A stretch of 64,000 nt of DNA from Myxococcales bacterium (GTDB taxonomy: Bacteria; Myxococcota_A; Polyangia; Polyangiales; Polyangiaceae). Below the pieces are notes generated by a model. It had not been told where the DNA came from. It was given only the letters and a program-made list of their open reading frames with translations, and made no database searches. Positions 62,727 to 64,000 of this stretch are shown here, piece after piece. The number at the start of each line of letters is the position of its first letter. Position 1 is the stretch's first letter. The DNA is taken from contig JADJQX010000001.1 in NCBI GenBank assembly GCA_016712525.1, positions 1 to 64,000 of the forward strand, read 5' to 3'. Position numbers and translations under genes: made by a program.

Positions 62727-63912
62727 TCAGTCGGCGCAGCCGAGGCCGACGTCGGTCACGTCGACGCCCGGGGTGAGCACGATGGGCGACATGCCCGTGC
62801 CGAAGACCGCGAGCTCGTGGTCGCCGCGCGAGTTTCGTGGGCCCGCGAGCCAGAGCGCCGCGTATCGACCGTCGGGGAGAGGGCACGGCGACACGGCGTT
62901 GTCCGAGGGCGCGGCGGGCACGGGAACGGTCGCGCCTTTGGGGAGGCGCCAGATGATCTCGGGAGCGACGGCGCGACCAGGGACCGGCCACGCGGCCTCG
63001 AAATAGAGCCCGTCGGTGCCCTCGTGGGGGTTCTGCACGTGGCTCTGGCGCGCGTTCGGGAGCATGGACGCGAAGGCGACGCGGCGGAAGCCGGTGCCGT
63101 CGATGCCGACCTCGCAGGCGTCGTTGTCGCCCGTCTCGGGGTACATGTTCTGGCCGCAGTCGAACGTGACCCGCGTTCCGTCGAGCGTGAGCGCGGGCAT
63201 GTTGTTGTACGGGTACGACGACCCTCGCGAGAGCAGCACGGGCTCGCTCCAGCGCCCAGAGACCTTGCGGGTCGCGAACACGTCGACCTGGTGCGGGCCA
63301 CCCGAGGCGGCGTACACGATGAGATCTCCCGTGACCGGGCGAATCGCGGCGACCCCCTGGGGGGTGAACGCGCGGCCGCCGGGGCGAACCACGTCGACCC
63401 AGGAGAGATCGCTCGGGGCGATCACGAGGCAGTCGTCCGAGCAGCCGCCGAAGCGGTCGGACGTAAAGAGCATCCAGCGCGAGTCGCGGCTGGCGGTGAT
63501 GCGCGTGTCGGTGCCGGGACCGCCGAACTTGCCGAGCGCCCGCGAGACGTTCTCGGGGGGCGGCGCCGGCTCGGGCCGCGATGCGGTGCACCTCGCCGCC
63601 GAACGTGTAGTAAAGGTGACCTCCGGTGAGCGGCGCGGGGATCGCGCGCTCCACCACGGCGGCGTCGCTGGGCGCGCCACCGTCGGTCGCGGGGCCGGCG
63701 TCACGGCGCGGGGTCTCTCCCGCGGGGGGCGCCTGGGTCGGCGCGCCGGCGTCCTCCTCGAGGACGACCTCGACGGGCTCGTACGGCGCGGGCGGCGGGC
63801 CTTCGATGTAGTCTCCGCAGGCCGCGAGCCCGAGCGCCGAGACGGCAAGCGCGAGGCCCACGAGGGGGCCGATCGAACCGGGGGTCAGAGCAAGTTTGTC
63901 TCGACGCGTCAT
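62727..63912 (-). CDS. propeller-like lipoprotein with apparent frameshift
   Basis: ATG 63912 with GGAG at -9. The N-terminus is a lipoprotein signal (LALAVSALGLAACGDYIEG) followed by an Asp/Ala-rich linker and GGHLYYTFGGEVHRIA. After that the frame is lost. Removing one base of the G6 run at 63555-63560 joins it to PPPENVSRALGKFGGPGTDT and about 270 further residues of repeated propeller-like strands (TASRDSRWMLFTSDRFGGCS, RVTFDCGQNMYPETGDNDAC, DGRYAALWLAGPRNSRGDH). Full product would be about 394 residues. The reader should treat it as one gene with an error or mutation. Confidence 0.7.
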
Positions 63913-64000
63913 CTCGGCTCCGGTGTAGGACATGGTGGCCAAAAGGCAACCTCGCCTGACGAATTTCCGAGAATTTTAGGTCGAGCTCAGGGAGCTCAGC

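Overview
This is a GC-rich (roughly 70%) chromosomal window that looks like a myxobacterium of the Polyangia/Polyangiales type. The reasons are the many lipoproteins with Asp/Ala/Ser-rich linkers, two large Ser/Thr protein kinases, PEGA and TPR proteins, a lipoprotein RHS/NHL giant, and very dense, translationally coupled (ATGA/GTGA) gene pairs. The assignment is inferred from gene content; no rRNA or tRNA was seen.

Layout. 1-8820 (minus strand): a TPR/aspartyl-protease-like lipoprotein (cut by the window edge), a DnaQ-type exonuclease and thiolase pair, a frameshifted 3D-domain lipoprotein, a TtcA-like thiolase coupled to a DsbA-fold protein, and a three-gene coupled set (lipoprotein, Ser/Thr kinase, PEGA/TPR protein). 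9008-14893 (plus strand): a CxxCH protein and a run of lipoproteins, including a paralogous pair. 14905-19462: an ATP-grasp carboxylase, then a larB-bioD-SDR operon. 19862-29188 is a defence island: a Septu-like AAA ATPase/HNH pair and a 1825-residue Type ISP-like restriction-modification polypeptide that carries a C-terminal S24 (LexA/UmuD-like) peptidase domain. 29526-35833: a 1952-residue lipoprotein RHS polymorphic toxin ending in an HNH-type nuclease, with an overlapping probable immunity gene. 35893-39711: a mobile scrapyard in which a complete IS66 element sits inside an ISKra4-type transposase with an exact 8-bp target duplication, followed by orphan RHS/immunity remnants. 39718-64000: lipoproteins, a pseudokinase, a polysaccharide deacetylase, a Uma2-type nuclease, a divergent DoxX/LysR pair, a methyltransferase and STAND/SARP-like regulator, a kinase/propeller coupled to a metallophosphoesterase, thioredoxin, TetR, a double retropepsin-like protein, a DUF2325-type protein and more lipoproteins.

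Non-coding structure is unusually rich. There are three copies of a 176-232-bp MITE with matching terminal inverted repeats; one breaks the methyltransferase and another supplies the TetR stop codon. There are also two tandem repeat arrays sharing a CGAAAAAGGGGCG-like core, a ~91-nt near-perfect hairpin, and a ~0.9-kb mirror-arranged hexamer minisatellite around an AT-rich dyad. Two lipoprotein genes carry single-base frameshifts in homopolymer runs, which are either sequence errors or real mutations.
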